Shown here: one piece after another, positions 63,586-64,000 of the stretch | How positions within the stretch are numbered: position 1 is the stretch's first letter | How the letters are laid out: every line of letters starts with the position of its first letter | From: Dromaius novaehollandiae | Taxonomy: Eukaryota; Chordata; Aves; Casuariiformes; Dromaiidae | DNA: 64,000 bases | NCBI RefSeq assembly: GCF_036370855.1 | Contig: NC_088132.1 | Coordinates: forward strand, 63,526,841-63,590,840 | Reading direction: 5' to 3' | Notes under the pieces: model-generated | What the model was told of the DNA's origin: nothing | What the model saw: only the letters and a program-made list of their open reading frames with translations | Databases searched by the model: none | Made by a program: the position numbers and the translations under genes

Positions 63586-64000
63586 CTCTTAAACTCCAGT
63601 TTGGGGCTACAGTGGTAAATTATATAACACTAGGTAACTATGGCAAATGGTTCACTAATGGCTTGCAAAAATCAGTTACTTCAGCATACTTAACAGCTGG
63701 ATGATACAAGTTGCATAGGCCATGAGAAATTTTGAGCACTCACAGTAGCCCACTAGTCCATTGAGAATGTCTAGTGCAGGGCTATTCTGGGGTTCCCACA
63801 GTTCCCATTGGCAGGGAGTCTGGATTTCATGCCACTTTTTTCTCTGTGATGTAGCTGACAAGCTTGGCTTACTATGATTAGATGGTACTGAATATCCTCT
63901 TCTGTGGCAAATCAGTTTGCTGCACTTCTTATTAGAGTCACCCAGGCATACATCAGCATTTCTCTTGTGCTTTGCAAATGTGCTATGTGCATTTTTTATT

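Larger units (their letters stand above)
37948..64000 (-). other. RAB3C: RAB3C intron 3, partial (at least 26 kb)
   Basis: Everything above exon 4 appears to be a single intron running off the window. Reading the minus strand by eye, I did not find the expected upstream exon (WDTAGQERYRT, YRGAMGF, NEESF). RAB3C is a large gene in other amniotes, so a 26 kb or longer intron is reasonable. Apart from the repeats and candidate elements listed separately, the stretches 39-49 kb, 50.2-57.9 kb and 58-61 kb are AT-rich with nothing else I can support. Confidence 0.75.

Noticed and set aside
1..64000. CRISPR arrays, operons, tRNA or rRNA genes
   Set aside because: No spaced direct repeats, no cloverleaf or rRNA core sequences, and no prokaryotic gene organisation were seen.

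Overview
The window looks like nuclear DNA from a sauropsid, most likely a bird. It is gene-poor and mostly AT-rich. Its only confident coding sequence is two spliced exons of a Rab3 GTPase, and its recognisable transposon relics are mainly decayed CR1-type LINEs. There is no sign of bacterial, phage or plasmid organisation: no operons, no long ORFs, and every open frame over 100 codons looks like chance.

The anchor gene is RAB3C on the minus strand. Its terminal coding exon is at 25210-25397, and the preceding 125-nt exon is at 37823-37947. They join in frame across a 12.4 kb intron and encode the last 103 or so residues of the GTPase, including the NKCD (G4) and SAK (G5) guanine-recognition motifs and the CXC prenylation tail. 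I could not find the upstream exons with the P-loop and switch regions, so the rest of the window (37948-64000) is read as a single very long intron. In human and chicken this gene neighbours PDE4D, and the chicken region is Z-linked. By inference the window may be Z-chromosome sequence with PDE4D lying beyond its low-coordinate end.

Layout: 1-8.3 kb is intergenic with a (CA)n tract, a 37-nt T tract and a few stretches that could be conserved non-coding elements. A GC-rich domain at 8.3-12.8 kb carries three CpG-dense clusters with no recognised gene. The 12.8-24.3 kb stretch is intergenic, with one small isolated CpG cluster and some plus-strand splice-like signals. About 24.35-25.2 kb is the candidate RAB3C 3' UTR, followed by exon 5. 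Intron 4 (25.4-37.8 kb) holds three CR1 fragments and a weak LTR-like segment. After exon 4 comes intron 3, which holds a small signal-peptide-like ORF, two probable DNA-transposon relics, several simple repeats and a degraded CR1 reverse-transcriptase copy of about 1.5 kb near the end.

I found no clearly new biological system. The points most worth a second look are the CpG cluster domain, the plus-strand exon-like block just beyond the RAB3C 3' end, and the short secreted-protein-like ORF at 38.8 kb.
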